NCBI RefSeq assembly: GCF_900115865.1
Contig: NZ_FOXY01000003.1
Span: 186,001-250,000 of the forward strand
Length of the DNA stretch: 64,000 nucleotides
Reading direction: 5' to 3'
Source: Donghicola eburneus
GTDB lineage: Bacteria > Pseudomonadota > Alphaproteobacteria > Rhodobacterales > Rhodobacteraceae
The position numbers were made by a program, and so were the translations under genes. Positions 50,360 to 59,129 of the stretch are shown in pieces. The number at the start of each line of letters is the position of its first letter. Positions within the stretch are counted from its first letter, which is position 1. The notes below the pieces were generated by a model that did no database searches, was not told where the DNA came from, and was given only the letters and a program-made list of their open reading frames with translations.

Positions 50360-51066
50360 TGGGTAACAAAACAAACCCCATCGGTATGCGCGTTCAGGTG
50401 AACCGCACTTGGGATAGCCGTTGGTTCGCAGAGTCGAAGGACTACGGTGATCTTCTGCTGGAAGACATCCGCATCCGCGAGTTCATCAAAAAAGAGTGCA
50501 AGCAGGCGGGCATCGCTCGCGTGATCATCGAGCGTCCGCACAAGAAGTGCCGTGTGACCATTCACACCGCGCGCCCCGGTGTTATCATCGGTAAGAAAGG
50601 TGCTGACATCGAGGTTCTGCGCAAGAAACTGGCGGCAATGACCGACAGCGAACTGCACCTGAACATCGTAGAAGTTCGCAAGCCCGAGCTGGACGCCATG
50701 CTGGTTGCCGAGTCGATTGCTCAGCAGCTGGAACGTCGTGTTTCGTTCCGTCGTGCGCTGAAGCGTGCGGTTCAGAACGCGATGCGCATGGGCGCCGGTG
50801 GTATCCGCGTGAACATCGCAGGCCGTCTGGGTGGCGCTGAAATCGCACGTACCGAATGGTACCGCGAAGGCCGCGTGCCCCTGCACACCCTGCGCGCTGA
50901 CATCGATTATGCACACGCCGAAGCGTCGACTCCCTACGGTATCATCGGCATCAAGGTGTTCATCTACAAAGGTGACATCATGGAGCACGATCCGTCGGCA
51001 CGCGACCGTAAGGCCCAGGAACTCCAGGATGGCCCTGCACCTCGCGGTGCTGGCGGTCGTCGCTAA
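50359..51066 (+). CDS. rpsC: 30S ribosomal protein S3
   Basis: The 235-residue protein is S3 (uS3), part of the mRNA entry channel with helicase activity together with S4 and S5. It begins [20 protein letters not shown], has the KH domain with [18 protein letters not shown], and later [17 protein letters not shown]. The C-terminal tail is basic and glycine-rich ([11 protein letters not shown]). Confidence 0.97.
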   Translation: MGNKTNPIGMRVQVNRTWDSRWFAESKDYGDLLLEDIRIREFIKKECKQAGIARVIIERPHKKCRVTIHTARPGVIIGKKGADIEVLRKKLAAMTDSELHLNIVEVRKPELDAMLVAESIAQQLERRVSFRRALKRAVQNAMRMGAGGIRVNIAGRLGGAEIARTEWYREGRVPLHTLRADIDYAHAEASTPYGIIGIKVFIYKGDIMEHDPSARDRKAQELQDGPAPRGAGGRR

Positions 51067-51079
51067 GGAGGGATGAGAA

Positions 51080-51493
51080 ATGCTTCAACCAAAGCGTACT
51101 AAATTCCGCAAAATGCACAAAGGCCGTATCCACGGTCAAGCAAAAGGCGGTTCTGACCTGAACTTCGGGACCTATGGCCTGAAAGCCATTGAGCCCGAGC
51201 GTATCACTGCGCGTCAGATCGAAGCTGCACGTCGTGCGATGACCCGTCACATGAAGCGTCAGGGTCGCGTCTGGATCCGTATCTTCCCGGATATGCCCGT
51301 CACCGCAAAGCCCATCGAAGTTCGTATGGGTAAAGGTAAGGGCTCGGTTGACCGTTGGGTCGCCAAGGTCAAGCCTGGCCGTATCATGTTCGAGATCGAC
51401 GGTGTGGACGAAGAGATCGCACAAGAGGCACTGCGCCTCGCTGCGATGAAGCTGCCGATCAAGACCCGCGTTGTGGTCCGCGAGGACTGGTAA
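51080..51493 (+). CDS. rplP: 50S ribosomal protein L16
   Basis: The 137-residue protein is L16 (uL16), which positions A-site tRNA. It shows [40 protein letters not shown] and [18 protein letters not shown]. It is followed by a strong terminator rather than by rpmC, because a reverse-oriented gene lies in between. Confidence 0.97.
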   Translation: MLQPKRTKFRKMHKGRIHGQAKGGSDLNFGTYGLKAIEPERITARQIEAARRAMTRHMKRQGRVWIRIFPDMPVTAKPIEVRMGKGKGSVDRWVAKVKPGRIMFEIDGVDEEIAQEALRLAAMKLPIKTRVVVREDW

Positions 51494-51532
51494 TCGGGTC
51501 GCAGTTATTGCTGCGTTCCAAGAATTGAGAAG

Positions 51533-51556
51533 CCCCCGCCATCGGCGGGGGTTTTT
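51533..51556 (+). terminator. Terminator after rplP
   Basis: CCCCCGCC-ATC-GGCGGGGGTTTTT is a perfect 8-bp stem followed by a T run. Confidence 0.93.
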
Positions 51557-51589
51557 CTTTGGCCCCGTCCCCCGTGGACGGGGAACTGT

Positions 51590-51625
51590 TCAAAGAAAAA
51601 GGCCAATGCGGGTGCATCGGCCTTT
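51590..51625 (-). terminator. Terminator of the TIGR02466 gene
   Basis: Read on the minus strand, AAAGGCC-G-ATGC-ACCC-GCAT-T-GGCCTTTTTC forms a hairpin with one mismatch and a T run, just beyond the stop codon of the minus-strand gene. Confidence 0.85.
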
Positions 51626-51650
51626 GGCTCTTAGCGGGGAAGGGCGGGGT

Positions 51651-52271
51651 TTATTCCCACTTGTAGTTGAAGCTCACTGAAATGCGGTCATCCTCTGCCA
51701 TGTTCATGGGCACCTCATGCCGAAGCCAGCTTTCCCATAGCAGCACATCGCCCACTTCGGGTGCGCGGTAGACAAAGGTCTTCAACTCGTCACGGCAATC
51801 TTTCTTGCGGATCGGAGAGGCCATCATCATGATGTGGCGTGGGTCTTCGTACTTAATCGCTTTGGACCCTTCGGGCATGTACACGTAGGTTGTGCCAGAG
51901 ATTACCGAGTGCGGGTGGATGTGCGAGGTGTGGATGCCACCTTCGGGCAGGATGTTGATCCAGATATCCTCGAGCACCAGTTTCTTGTCGCCAAGGTCGA
52001 ACTCCAGATCCTCGACAAAGGCCGCCACGTGGGCGTCCAGTGCTTTCACAAGATCAGCAAAGATCGGGGACCGCCACGGCAGGTCGGTCAGGGAGGCGTA
52101 GCTGGTGTAACCGGGATAGCCATTCTGCTCGCACCACTCGAGACCAGCATCGTCGTCTTCGGCGATCGCGACGCAGGAATCCTCCAGCTCTTGAGGATCA
52201 ATCACGGGCTCATGCTCGGACAATTTGGCGTGGTACAGGCGGGTGACGAAGAGCGAAGAGATCTCTGCCAT
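51651..52271 (-). CDS. TIGR02466 family protein (putative 2OG-Fe(II) oxygenase)
   Basis: The 206-residue protein matches TIGR02466, a family with a double-stranded beta-helix resembling 2-oxoglutarate/Fe(II) oxygenases. It begins SSLFVTRLYHAKL; the iron site probably uses histidine and acid residues around GGIHTSHIHPHSVISGTTYV and a distal histidine in WESWLRHEVPMN, with arginine in DRISVSFNYKWE binding the co-substrate. The function is unknown. It is inserted in reverse between rplP and rpmC. The start at 52271 follows AAAGAGGA. Confidence 0.88.
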   Translation of the reverse strand: MAEISSLFVTRLYHAKLSEHEPVIDPQELEDSCVAIAEDDDAGLEWCEQNGYPGYTSYASLTDLPWRSPIFADLVKALDAHVAAFVEDLEFDLGDKKLVLEDIWINILPEGGIHTSHIHPHSVISGTTYVYMPEGSKAIKYEDPRHIMMMASPIRKKDCRDELKTFVYRAPEVGDVLLWESWLRHEVPMNMAEDDRISVSFNYKWE

Positions 52272-52459
52272 GGTGTCCTCTTTGGGCTGGTGGGCGCCTT
52301 TTATCAGTGCGGGCGCCGTGGACGTGCGCGTTGCCCCACACTTCTGCTTTCTCGTCCTATTGCGCAAGAGGGGGCAGTATGCTTTCATCGTCGCATCGCA
52401 ACGATTGCCCGCCAGTCGCGGCAGTTCTTCGGAAACCCCAAGTTTTTCGAAGGAATCGG

Positions 52460-52488
52460 TTGCCTTTCACCTGAATGACATGTAGTGG
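52460..52488 (+). promoter_or_regulatory. Possible promoter of the rpmC operon
   Basis: TTGCCT (52460-52465) and TAGTGG (52483-52488) are 17 bases apart. The -10 box is poor, but a promoter is needed here because the upstream unit is terminated and the intervening gene is reversed. Confidence 0.35.
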
Positions 52489-52596
52489 AACCCATCTCTG
52501 CGCTTCGGCGTAGGATTTGTGTTCCCTAAACGAACCTCCACCGGATCACGGGTTACCCCCAAAGGGCCCGCCGGTGATGTTGAAAGGATAAGGCGA

Positions 52597-52800
52597 ATGA
52601 ACGCCCAAGAACTGCGTGGCAAGACGCCCGATCAGCTCCGCGAGGACCTGACGGCTCTTAAGAAAGAAGCCTTCAACCTGCGTTTCCAGCAGGCCACGGG
52701 CCAAATCGAAAACACCGCACGTATGCGTCAGGTAAAGCGCGACACCGCTCGTGTCCTGACCATCCTCAACGAAAAGGCCGCGCAAGCGGCTGCTGAATAA
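52597..52800 (+). CDS. rpmC: 50S ribosomal protein L29
   Basis: The 67-residue protein is L29 (uL29), located at the tunnel exit beside L23. It shows [40 protein letters not shown] and [17 protein letters not shown]. It restarts the ribosomal cluster after the reversed TIGR02466 gene. AAGG lies before the ATG; an extension to 52519 is rejected. Confidence 0.96.
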   Translation: MNAQELRGKTPDQLREDLTALKKEAFNLRFQQATGQIENTARMRQVKRDTARVLTILNEKAAQAAAE

Positions 52801-52815
52801 GCGGAGCTCTGAAGA

Positions 52816-53049
52816 ATGCCCAAACGTATCCTGCAAGGCACCGTGACCAGCGACGCGAACGAGCAAACCATCACCGTTCGCGTAGAGCGTCGTTTTAAGC
52901 ACCCCGTGCTTAAGAAGACCATCAAGAAGTCGAAGAAGTACCGCGCACACGACGCAGAGAACGCCTACAAAGTTGGTGATCTCGTCCGCATCATCGAATG
53001 CGCGCCTTACTCGAAAACCAAGCGTTGGGAAGTTCTGGCGAAAGCTTGA
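52816..53049 (+). CDS. rpsQ: 30S ribosomal protein S17
   Basis: The 77-residue protein is S17 (uS17), an early 16S rRNA binder. It shows [40 protein letters not shown] and [20 protein letters not shown]. It is 15 bases from rpmC. Confidence 0.97.
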   Translation: MPKRILQGTVTSDANEQTITVRVERRFKHPVLKKTIKKSKKYRAHDAENAYKVGDLVRIIECAPYSKTKRWEVLAKA

Positions 53050-53116
53050 GCTCTCAGCTGAGAGAAACCCTGGGGGTTCAGGCCCCTAAGCCTCCCCAAA
53101 GGTCCGGAGAAACCAA

Positions 53117-53485
53117 ATGATCCAGATGCAGACCAATCTGGATGTCGCTGATAACTCGGGCGCACGCCGAGTTCAGTGCATCAAGGTCCTCGGTGGTTCC
53201 AAGCGCAAATACGCTTCGGTCGGCGACATCATCGTCGTATCCGTCAAAGAAGCTATTCCGCGCGGCCGTGTTAAGAAAGGCGACGTCCGTAAGGCCGTAG
53301 TCGTTCGTACCGCCAAGGAAGTACGTCGCGAAGATGGCACCGCCATCCGCTTTGACCGCAATGCCGCGGTGATCCTCAACAACAACGGCGAGCCTGTTGG
53401 CACCCGTATTTTTGGCCCGGTCGTTCGCGAACTGCGCGCCAAAAACTTCATGAAGATCATCTCGCTCGCCCCGGAGGTGCTGTAA
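53117..53485 (+). CDS. rplN: 50S ribosomal protein L14
   Basis: The 122-residue protein is L14 (uL14), at the subunit interface and target of the RsfS silencing factor. It shows [40 protein letters not shown] and [20 protein letters not shown]. Its stop overlaps the rplX start by one base. Confidence 0.97.
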   Translation: MIQMQTNLDVADNSGARRVQCIKVLGGSKRKYASVGDIIVVSVKEAIPRGRVKKGDVRKAVVVRTAKEVRREDGTAIRFDRNAAVILNNNGEPVGTRIFGPVVRELRAKNFMKIISLAPEVL

Positions 53486-53799
53486 TGGCTGCGAAACTCC
53501 GTAAAGGTGACAAGGTCATCGTTCTTGCCGGTAAGGACAAGGGCAAAGAAGGCACCATCACTTCGGTAGACCCCAAGTCGGGCAAAGCCGTTGTCGAAGG
53601 CGTTAACATGGCCATCCGTCACACTCGTCAGACCCAGAACGCTCAGGGTGGCCGTCTGCCCAAAGCGCTTCCGATCCAGCTGTCGAACCTCGCGCTCGTC
53701 GACCCCAAAGAGGGTGGTGCGACCCGCGTCGGCTTCCGCATGGAAGGTGACAAGAAGGTCCGTTTTGCCAAGAAATCGGGGGAAGTGATCGATGCTTGA
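53485..53799 (+). CDS. rplX: 50S ribosomal protein L24
   Basis: The 104-residue protein is L24 (uL24), an assembly initiator. The KOW motif is in [20 protein letters not shown], followed by [15 protein letters not shown] and [19 protein letters not shown]. The 3' end overlaps rplE by eight bases. Confidence 0.97.
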   Translation: MAAKLRKGDKVIVLAGKDKGKEGTITSVDPKSGKAVVEGVNMAIRHTRQTQNAQGGRLPKALPIQLSNLALVDPKEGGATRVGFRMEGDKKVRFAKKSGEVIDA

Positions 53800-54352
53800 T
53801 ACCGCAAACTACACCCCGCGTCTGAAGGCTCAGTACCGCGAAACCATCAAAGCCGCTCTCATGGAAGAGTTTGGCTACAAGAACGAGATGATGCTCCCTA
53901 AGCTGGACAAAATCGTTCTGAACATTGGTGCCGGTGCTGAATCGGTTCGCGACTCCAAGAAGGCGAAATCGGCTCAGGAAGACCTGTCCGCAATCGCTGG
54001 TCAGCAGGCCGTCATCACCAAAGCAAAGAAGTCGATCGCTGGCTTCCGCGTACGTGAAGGCATGCCTCTTGGCGCAAAAGTCACCCTGCGTGGCGACCGG
54101 ATGTATGAATTCCTTGATCGTCTGATCACCATCGCGATGCCCCGTATCCGCGACTTCCGTGGTGTGAAGCCGTCCTTTGATGGTCGTGGCAACTTCGCCA
54201 TGGGCCTGAAGGAACACATCGTCTTCCCCGAAATCAACTTCGACAAAGTAGACGAAGTTTGGGGTATGGACATCATCATCTGTACCACTGCGAAAACTGA
54301 CGGTGAAGCGAAGGCGCTGCTCAAGCACTTCAACATGCCGTTCAACGCGTAA
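53792..54352 (+). CDS. rplE: 50S ribosomal protein L5
   Basis: The 186-residue protein is L5 (uL5), which binds 5S rRNA and contacts P-site tRNA. It shows [60 protein letters not shown] and the C-terminal [18 protein letters not shown]. The start is inside the rplX end. Confidence 0.97.
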   Translation: MLDTANYTPRLKAQYRETIKAALMEEFGYKNEMMLPKLDKIVLNIGAGAESVRDSKKAKSAQEDLSAIAGQQAVITKAKKSIAGFRVREGMPLGAKVTLRGDRMYEFLDRLITIAMPRIRDFRGVKPSFDGRGNFAMGLKEHIVFPEINFDKVDEVWGMDIIICTTAKTDGEAKALLKHFNMPFNA

Positions 54353-54369
54353 TCGCGAAAGGGTAAGAC

Positions 54370-54675
54370 ATGGCTAAGAAAGCAATGATCGAACGCGAGA
54401 AGAAGCGTGAACGCCTGGTCGCGAAATACGCAGCCAAGCGCGCCGCTCTGAAAGAGATCGCGAATGACGAAAGCAAGTCGATGGAAGAGCGTTTCAAAGC
54501 GCGCCTCCAGCTTGCGAAACTGCCGCGCAACAGCTCGGCGACCCGCCTGCACAACCGCTGCCAGCTGACCGGCCGTCCCCACGCTTACTACCGTAAGCTG
54601 AAGGTAAGCCGTATCGCGCTGCGCGAACTGGGCTCCAACGGTCAGGCCCCCGGCCTGGTGAAATCGAGCTGGTAA
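54370..54675 (+). CDS. rpsN: 30S ribosomal protein S14
   Basis: The 101-residue protein is the long, zinc-free form of S14 (uS14): only one cysteine is present, in [15 protein letters not shown], instead of the four of zinc-binding S14. It starts [20 protein letters not shown]. The end is [13 protein letters not shown]. It has a good ribosome-binding site and lies 17 bases after rplE. Confidence 0.97.
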   Translation: MAKKAMIEREKKRERLVAKYAAKRAALKEIANDESKSMEERFKARLQLAKLPRNSSATRLHNRCQLTGRPHAYYRKLKVSRIALRELGSNGQAPGLVKSSW

Positions 54676-54688
54676 GAGGAGATATAGA

Positions 54689-55081
54689 ATGAACGATCCT
54701 CTCGGCGATATGCTCACCCGTATCCGTAACGCTCAGATGCGCGGCAAGTCCACTGTGACCACCCCCGCTTCGAAGCTCCGCGGCTGGGTTCTGGATGTGC
54801 TCCTCGATGAGGGCTACATCCGTGGCTACGAGAAAACCACTGACGAGAGCGGCCACCCGGCCATCGAAATCTCTCTGAAGTACTACGAAGGCGCTCCCGT
54901 GATCCGTGAGATCAAGCGTGTGTCGAAGCCCGGTCGTCGCGTCTACATGGGCGCGAAAGAAATCCCCGAAGTCCGTCAGGGCCTGGGTGTTTCGATCGTT
55001 TCGACTCCGAAGGGTGTAATGTCGGATGCAGCTGCACGTCACGCCAATGTTGGCGGCGAAGTGCTCTGCACCGTATTCTAA
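54689..55081 (+). CDS. rpsH: 30S ribosomal protein S8
   Basis: The 130-residue protein is S8 (uS8), a primary 16S rRNA binder and, in E. coli, the repressor of the spc operon. It shows [40 protein letters not shown] and [20 protein letters not shown]. Confidence 0.97.
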   Translation: MNDPLGDMLTRIRNAQMRGKSTVTTPASKLRGWVLDVLLDEGYIRGYEKTTDESGHPAIEISLKYYEGAPVIREIKRVSKPGRRVYMGAKEIPEVRQGLGVSIVSTPKGVMSDAAARHANVGGEVLCTVF

Positions 55082-55093
55082 GGAGGTCTCGTA

Positions 55094-55627
55094 ATGTCTC
55101 GTATTGGTAAGAAACCGGTCGAGCTGCCCTCCGGCGTTTCGGCGTCGCTTTCGGGCCAGACCATTGAAGTAAAGGGCCCCAAGGGTACCCTGACCTTCAC
55201 TGCTACCGATGATGTCACCATCACCATCGACGGCAACACTGTCTCTGTTGATCCTCGCGGTTCGTCGAAGCGCGCGCGTCAGCAGTGGGGCATGAGCCGC
55301 ACCATGATCGCGAACCTCGTCAACGGCGTTACTGAAGGCTTCAAAAAAGAGCTGGAAATCGTCGGTGTTGGTTACCGTGCTCAGGTGCAGGGCAACTCGA
55401 TCCGTCTTAACCTCGGCTACTCGCACGATGTTGACTTCGCGATCCCTGCTGGTGTGACCGCAACCACGCCCAAGCCCACCGAGATCGTCCTGGAAGGGAT
55501 CGATGCTCAATTGGTAGGTGAAACCGCTGCGAAGATTCGCGAATGGCGCCGCCCCGAGCCTTACAAAGGCAAGGGTATCCGGTACCGTGGCGAGTACATC
55601 TTCCAGAAGGAAGGCAAGAAGAAGTAA
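55094..55627 (+). CDS. rplF: 50S ribosomal protein L6
   Basis: The 177-residue protein is L6 (uL6), near the sarcin-ricin loop. It shows [40 protein letters not shown], and the C-terminal [20 protein letters not shown]. It lies 12 bases after rpsH with AAGGAGG upstream. Confidence 0.97.
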   Translation: MSRIGKKPVELPSGVSASLSGQTIEVKGPKGTLTFTATDDVTITIDGNTVSVDPRGSSKRARQQWGMSRTMIANLVNGVTEGFKKELEIVGVGYRAQVQGNSIRLNLGYSHDVDFAIPAGVTATTPKPTEIVLEGIDAQLVGETAAKIREWRRPEPYKGKGIRYRGEYIFQKEGKKK

Positions 55628-55638
55628 GGACGCGAAAG

Positions 55639-55998
55639 ATGGCAAACAGCAAACGTACCCTGTTTCTGAAGCGTCGCCAGCGCGTTCGGAACAAACTGCG
55701 GAAAATGGCCGATGGTCGTGCCCGCCTCTCGGTGTATCGCTCGAACAAGAACATCAGCGTTCAGCTGATCGACGACCTTCAGGGACGCACCCTCGCCGCC
55801 GCTTCGAGCCAGGAAAAAGACCTGGGTCTCGCAGGCAAGAACAACCAGGAAGCCGCCGCCAAGGTTGGTGCCCTCATCGCCGAGCGTGCCAAGGCCGCTG
55901 GCGTGGAAGTATGCTACTTCGATCGTGGTGGCTATCTCTTCCATGGCACCATCAAGGCGCTGGCCGATGCCGCCCGTGAGGGCGGACTGAAGTTCTAA
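55639..55998 (+). CDS. rplR: 50S ribosomal protein L18
   Basis: The 119-residue protein is L18 (uL18), which binds 5S rRNA. It shows [40 protein letters not shown] and [20 protein letters not shown], ending REGGLKF. The ATG at 55639 is chosen; an extension to 55543 would run inside rplF. Confidence 0.97.
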   Translation: MANSKRTLFLKRRQRVRNKLRKMADGRARLSVYRSNKNISVQLIDDLQGRTLAAASSQEKDLGLAGKNNQEAAAKVGALIAERAKAAGVEVCYFDRGGYLFHGTIKALADAAREGGLKF

Positions 55999-56010
55999 GG
56001 AGAAGACGAT

Positions 56011-56586
56011 ATGGCAGAACGTGAAAACCGCCGGGATCGCCGCAACGAGCGCGAAGAAACCCCGGAATTCGCCGATCGTCTGGTGGCGATCAACCGTGTG
56101 TCGAAAACCGTTAAGGGTGGTAAGCGCTTTGGCTTCGCTGCTCTGGTGGTTGTCGGCGACCAAAAAGGCCGCGTAGGCTTCGGCAAGGGTAAAGCGAAAG
56201 AAGTACCCGAGGCGATCCGCAAAGCCACTGAGCAAGCAAAGCGCAAGATGATCCGCGTGCCGCTGCGTGAAGGTCGTACCCTTCACCACGACATCGAAGG
56301 TCGTCACGGTGCAGGCCGCGTTGTGATGCGTACCGCCCCCCAGGGTACCGGTATCATCGCAGGTGGTCCGATGCGCGCTGTGTTCGAGATGCTGGGTGTT
56401 CAGGACGTTGTTGCGAAGTCGATTGGCTCGCAGAACCCCTATAACATGATCCGCGCAACTCTCGACGCTCTGAGCCTCGAAGCTTCGCCCCGTCAGGTGG
56501 CACAGCGCCGTGGCAAGAAGGTTGCAGACATCCTGCACAAGTATGACGAAGCTCCTGCGGAAGCAGAAGCATCGGCAGAAGCGTAA
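56011..56586 (+). CDS. rpsE: 30S ribosomal protein S5
   Basis: The 191-residue protein is S5 (uS5), important for decoding fidelity and mRNA unwinding. It shows [40 protein letters not shown] and [22 protein letters not shown]-terminal Glu/Ala tail ([11 protein letters not shown]) extends it beyond the E. coli form, as in relatives. Confidence 0.97.
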   Translation: MAERENRRDRRNEREETPEFADRLVAINRVSKTVKGGKRFGFAALVVVGDQKGRVGFGKGKAKEVPEAIRKATEQAKRKMIRVPLREGRTLHHDIEGRHGAGRVVMRTAPQGTGIIAGGPMRAVFEMLGVQDVVAKSIGSQNPYNMIRATLDALSLEASPRQVAQRRGKKVADILHKYDEAPAEAEASAEA

Positions 56587-56598
56587 GGAGACGGACAC

Positions 56599-56787
56599 AT
56601 GGCAAAGACCATCGTTGTTAAGCAGATCGGCAGCCCGATCCGCCGCCCTGCAGTTCAGCGCCAGATCCTTATCGGTCTGGGTCTGAACAAGATGCACAAG
56701 ACCCGTGAGCTCGAGGATACTCCTTCGATCCGCGGCATGGTTCGGAAGATCCCGCACCTGGTCGAGATCATCGAAGAGCGCGGCTAA
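56599..56787 (+). CDS. rpmD: 50S ribosomal protein L30
   Basis: The 62-residue protein is L30 (uL30). It shows [40 protein letters not shown] and [17 protein letters not shown]. It would normally be followed by rplO; here a terminator and two unrelated genes intervene. Confidence 0.97.
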   Translation: MAKTIVVKQIGSPIRRPAVQRQILIGLGLNKMHKTRELEDTPSIRGMVRKIPHLVEIIEERG

Positions 56788-56808
56788 TCGCACCCTTCAC
56801 ATGACAGC

Positions 56809-56840
56809 AAACGCCCCGCAGGAAACTGCGGGGCGTTTTG
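56809..56840 (+). terminator. Terminator after rpmD
   Basis: AAACGCCCCGCA-GGAAAC-TGCGGGGCGTTTT is a perfect 12-bp stem followed by TTTTG. Confidence 0.95.
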
Positions 56841-57186
56841 CGTTTCGCGCTTGCAGCATAGATTCGCGGAATCGCAGGAATCAGACGCCGAGAATCTGTA
56901 AGTAGGCGCTGGGGGCCGAACCCTGATTCCGCCCGCTTCGCATACCGCGGTACGCCGAATTGCCCTAAAATACGGGATTTGAGCGCCCCACGCATGGCTG
57001 ATCTGATCCATGCGCATCGGATTCAGCTTTCAAGACGCAAGTCATGCTGCAACTGCATAACGGGCAGACCAAACCGGAAATTGTTAGCGCCACCACTGTG
57101 TCGTATCTAAGGGTTGTCCAAAGACGAAAAGACACAACACAGACCTCGGGGAATACGCCCCGCTCCGTTACGAAGGAAAATCGAAA
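56841..57186. other. Intergenic region upstream of the DUF1127 gene
   Basis: This 346-base region has no supported gene. It contains a promoter candidate near its right end (57081-57109), a palindromic CATACCGCGGTACG around 56943, and an imperfect repeat CATGGCTGATCTGATCCATG (56994-57013) that could bind a dimeric protein. The rest looks unstructured. Confidence 0.5.
57081..57109 (+). promoter_or_regulatory. Putative promoter of the DUF1127 gene
   Basis: TTGTTA (57081-57086) and TATCTA (57104-57109) are 17 bases apart, 77 bases before the start codon. Confidence 0.5.
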
Positions 57187-57402
57187 ATGGCATTTGTACA
57201 CGCACCCTCCCGCACCGGTTTCCACGCTGCCGAGCGTTTCAATGTCGCCATCGAAGCGATCAAATCGTTCCGCGCTCGCCGCGCAGCCTATAACCGCTGC
57301 TACAACGAACTGGCCCTGCTGTCGGATCGTGAACTGAACGACATCGGTATCAGCCGCATGGACATCCCCACCATCGCCGCTCAGGAAGCAGCGAAGGTCT
57401 AA
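57187..57402 (+). CDS. DUF1127 domain-containing small protein
   Basis: The 71-residue protein has the C-terminal DUF1127 motif RCYNELALLSDRELNDIGIS, an Arg-rich helix-turn-helix-like segment. Small DUF1127 proteins in alphaproteobacteria are linked to stress, phosphate metabolism and RNA turnover; in Rhodobacter, CcaF1 of this family influences RNA decay. Which role applies here is unknown. It has its own promoter and AAGGA ribosome-binding site, and sits as cargo between rpmD and rplO. Confidence 0.88.
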   Translation: MAFVHAPSRTGFHAAERFNVAIEAIKSFRARRAAYNRCYNELALLSDRELNDIGISRMDIPTIAAQEAAKV

Positions 57403-57423
57403 AGAATTCTCGGTTAGGCCCCG

Positions 57424-57473
57424 CGCTTCTCCTCCTCCCTACGTCACGCTTCTCCTCCTCCCTGAGCGTGACG
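57424..57473. repeat. Pyrimidine-rich direct repeat with overlapping inverted repeat
   Basis: CGCTTCTCCTCCTCCCT occurs twice (57424-57440 and 57447-57463). In addition CGTCACGCT (57442-57450) pairs with AGCGTGACG (57465-57473), so the second copy lies in the loop of a 9-bp hairpin. On RNA the loop CUCCUCCUCCC is an anti-Shine-Dalgarno-like tract. This resembles the CCUCCUCCC stem-loop RNAs of Rhodobacter that are processed from DUF1127 mRNAs. Confidence 0.6.
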
Positions 57474-57475
57474 GG
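57424..57475 (+). ncRNA. Candidate CcsR/CCUCCUCCC-motif stem-loop sRNA locus
   Basis: In Rhodobacter sphaeroides the CcsR sRNAs are 3' UTR-derived, cotranscribed with the DUF1127 protein CcaF1, and carry exposed CUCCUCCC loops. Here two CUCCUCCUCCCU tracts follow the DUF1127 gene by 20-60 bases, at least the second within a perfect stem. Synteny and motif support a homologous stress sRNA unit of two copies. Exact RNA ends are not visible. Confidence 0.6.
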
Positions 57476-57528
57476 CGCAGGGCCGAACATTTCCCTAGTG
57501 CTCGTGACTTGTTTAATAAGTGCAATCC

Positions 57529-57562
57529 AAACGCCTCCTGGACCCGTTCTAGGGGGCGTTTC
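57529..57562 (+). terminator. Terminator after the DUF1127/CCUCCUCCC unit
   Basis: AAACGCCTCCT and AGGGGGCGTTT pair over 11 bp with one wobble around an 11-base loop, followed by a short CT tract. It would end a transcript containing the DUF1127 gene and the stem-loop region. Confidence 0.7.
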
Positions 57563-57633
57563 TACGTCACGCCTTCGTGATTGGTCCCGCTGCGTCCTGC
57601 CGATACCTTTGGATCAAACAGGAGGCTTCTTTT

Positions 57634-58419
57634 ATGACCATTTCACGACGTGCCTTTATGGCGACCACCGCAGCCGCAGGGATGATTGCAGTTATGCCCT
57701 TTACCGCCCAAGCCGCCGCTCACGGCATGAACACATTCGAGACAGGGCAGGGGCCTCTGACCATCCACCCGATTGAGCACGCGTCGATCGTGATGGAGAC
57801 GCCCATGGGCGTGATTTACGTGGATCCGGTGGGCGATGCCGCGCACTACGCAGACTTCCCAGAGCCCGACCTGATCTTGATCACCCACGAACACGGGGAC
57901 CACTACAACGCCGAGACCCTGTCCGCGCTCGCGGTCGAGAAAACGACCATGATCACCAACCCCGCAGTCTACGAGATGCTGGACGAAGGCATGAAAGCCA
58001 AGGCGACCTCGGTCGCGAACGGCGACTCGGCAAACTTCAACGGGATCACAATTGATGCGATCCCCGCCTACAACACCACCGAAGAGCGGGCGAACTTTCA
58101 TCCAGAGGGGCGCGATAACGGATACGTGCTGACCATGGGTGATTTCAAAGTTTATATCTCGGGCGACACCGAAGTGACCCCAGCGATGGAAGCGCTCACC
58201 GACATCGATCTTGCGTTTGTCTGCATGAACCTGCCCTTTACCATGGGGATCGAGCAAGCGGCGCAAGGTGTTGCGGCCTTCAAACCCGCCGTCGTCTATC
58301 CCTATCACTTCCGGAACAAGGACAAGACCTACTCGGATCTCGAAGAGTTTGCGTCGCTGGTGGGGGACAACGCAGAGGTCCGGATGGGCGACTGGTACGG
58401 CGGTGCTGACCACGCCTAA
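57634..58419 (+). CDS. MBL fold metallo-hydrolase with Tat-like signal
   Basis: The 261-residue protein belongs to the UlaG-like metallo-beta-lactamase-fold hydrolases. The N-terminus TISRRAFMATTAAAGM has a twin-arginine motif and a hydrophobic segment ending AQAAAHG, so it is probably exported folded. The metal motif THEHGDH is at residues 84-90, a later ligand is in YISGDTE and a terminal histidine in VYPYHFRNKD. The substrate is unknown. AGGAGG precedes the ATG at 57634; a longer reading from 57577 is rejected. It is cargo between rpmD and rplO. Confidence 0.9.
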   Translation: MTISRRAFMATTAAAGMIAVMPFTAQAAAHGMNTFETGQGPLTIHPIEHASIVMETPMGVIYVDPVGDAAHYADFPEPDLILITHEHGDHYNAETLSALAVEKTTMITNPAVYEMLDEGMKAKATSVANGDSANFNGITIDAIPAYNTTEERANFHPEGRDNGYVLTMGDFKVYISGDTEVTPAMEALTDIDLAFVCMNLPFTMGIEQAAQGVAAFKPAVVYPYHFRNKDKTYSDLEEFASLVGDNAEVRMGDWYGGADHA

Positions 58420-58554
58420 GCGGCGCCCTTGCCAAAATACAATGAGGCGTGTAAACGCCGCGGGTGGCTCTGATTCAGGGCCACCTTTATTTTTATCTAA
58501 GCCGCGTTTGTCCCATCCGTCGCTGGGGGGCACATCCGGCAAAGGAGAAGCGAC

Positions 58555-59025
58555 ATGAAACTGCACGAACTCCGTGACAATCCGGGCGCAGCGCCCAAGA
58601 AAAAACGCGTAGCCCGTGGCCCCGGCTCGGGCAAAGGCAAGATGGCTGGCCGTGGTATCAAAGGTCAGAAATCGCGTTCGGGTGTGGCCATCAACGGCTA
58701 CGAAGGCGGCCAGATGCCCCTGTACCAGCGCCTGCCCAAGCGTGGCTTCAACAAGCCCAACCGCAAGGCATTCGCTGTTGTAAACCTGGGCCTGATCCAG
58801 AAATTCGTCGAAGCTGGCAAGATCGATGCAGCTCAGCCCGTCACCGAAGACGCTCTGATCGCCTCGGGTCTGGTACGCCGCAAGCTGGACGGTGTTCGTG
58901 TTCTGGCGAAAGGTGAAATCACCTCCGCTCTGAACATCGAAGTCACCGGTGCTTCGAAGTCGGCTATCGAAGCTGTCGAAAAAGCAGGCGGCTCGCTGAA
59001 GGTTGCTGCTGCGGCGGCTGAATAA
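58555..59025 (+). CDS. rplO: 50S ribosomal protein L15
   Basis: The 156-residue protein is L15 (uL15), a late assembly protein. It begins [20 protein letters not shown] and has [41 protein letters not shown] good AAAGGAG ribosome-binding site precedes the ATG. A strong hairpin lies between it and secY. Confidence 0.97.
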   Translation: MKLHELRDNPGAAPKKKRVARGPGSGKGKMAGRGIKGQKSRSGVAINGYEGGQMPLYQRLPKRGFNKPNRKAFAVVNLGLIQKFVEAGKIDAAQPVTEDALIASGLVRRKLDGVRVLAKGEITSALNIEVTGASKSAIEAVEKAGGSLKVAAAAAE

Positions 59026-59074
59026 GGTGTTGTGAGCGGCGCCCCTGCCGCTTACATCGTACCTAGTTTTCCAA

Positions 59075-59110
59075 AGCGCCGCCAAGCAGGGGAACTGCTT
59101 TGGCGGCGCT
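59075..59110 (+). promoter_or_regulatory. Strong hairpin between rplO and secY
   Basis: AGCGCCGCCAA-GCAG and CTGC-TTTGGCGGCGCT form a stem of about 15 bp with one bulge and a GGGAA-like loop. No T run follows, so it is more likely an RNA processing, stabilising or translational control element than a terminator. Confidence 0.55.
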
Positions 59111-59129
59111 GTCATGAAAGAGACCGCAA

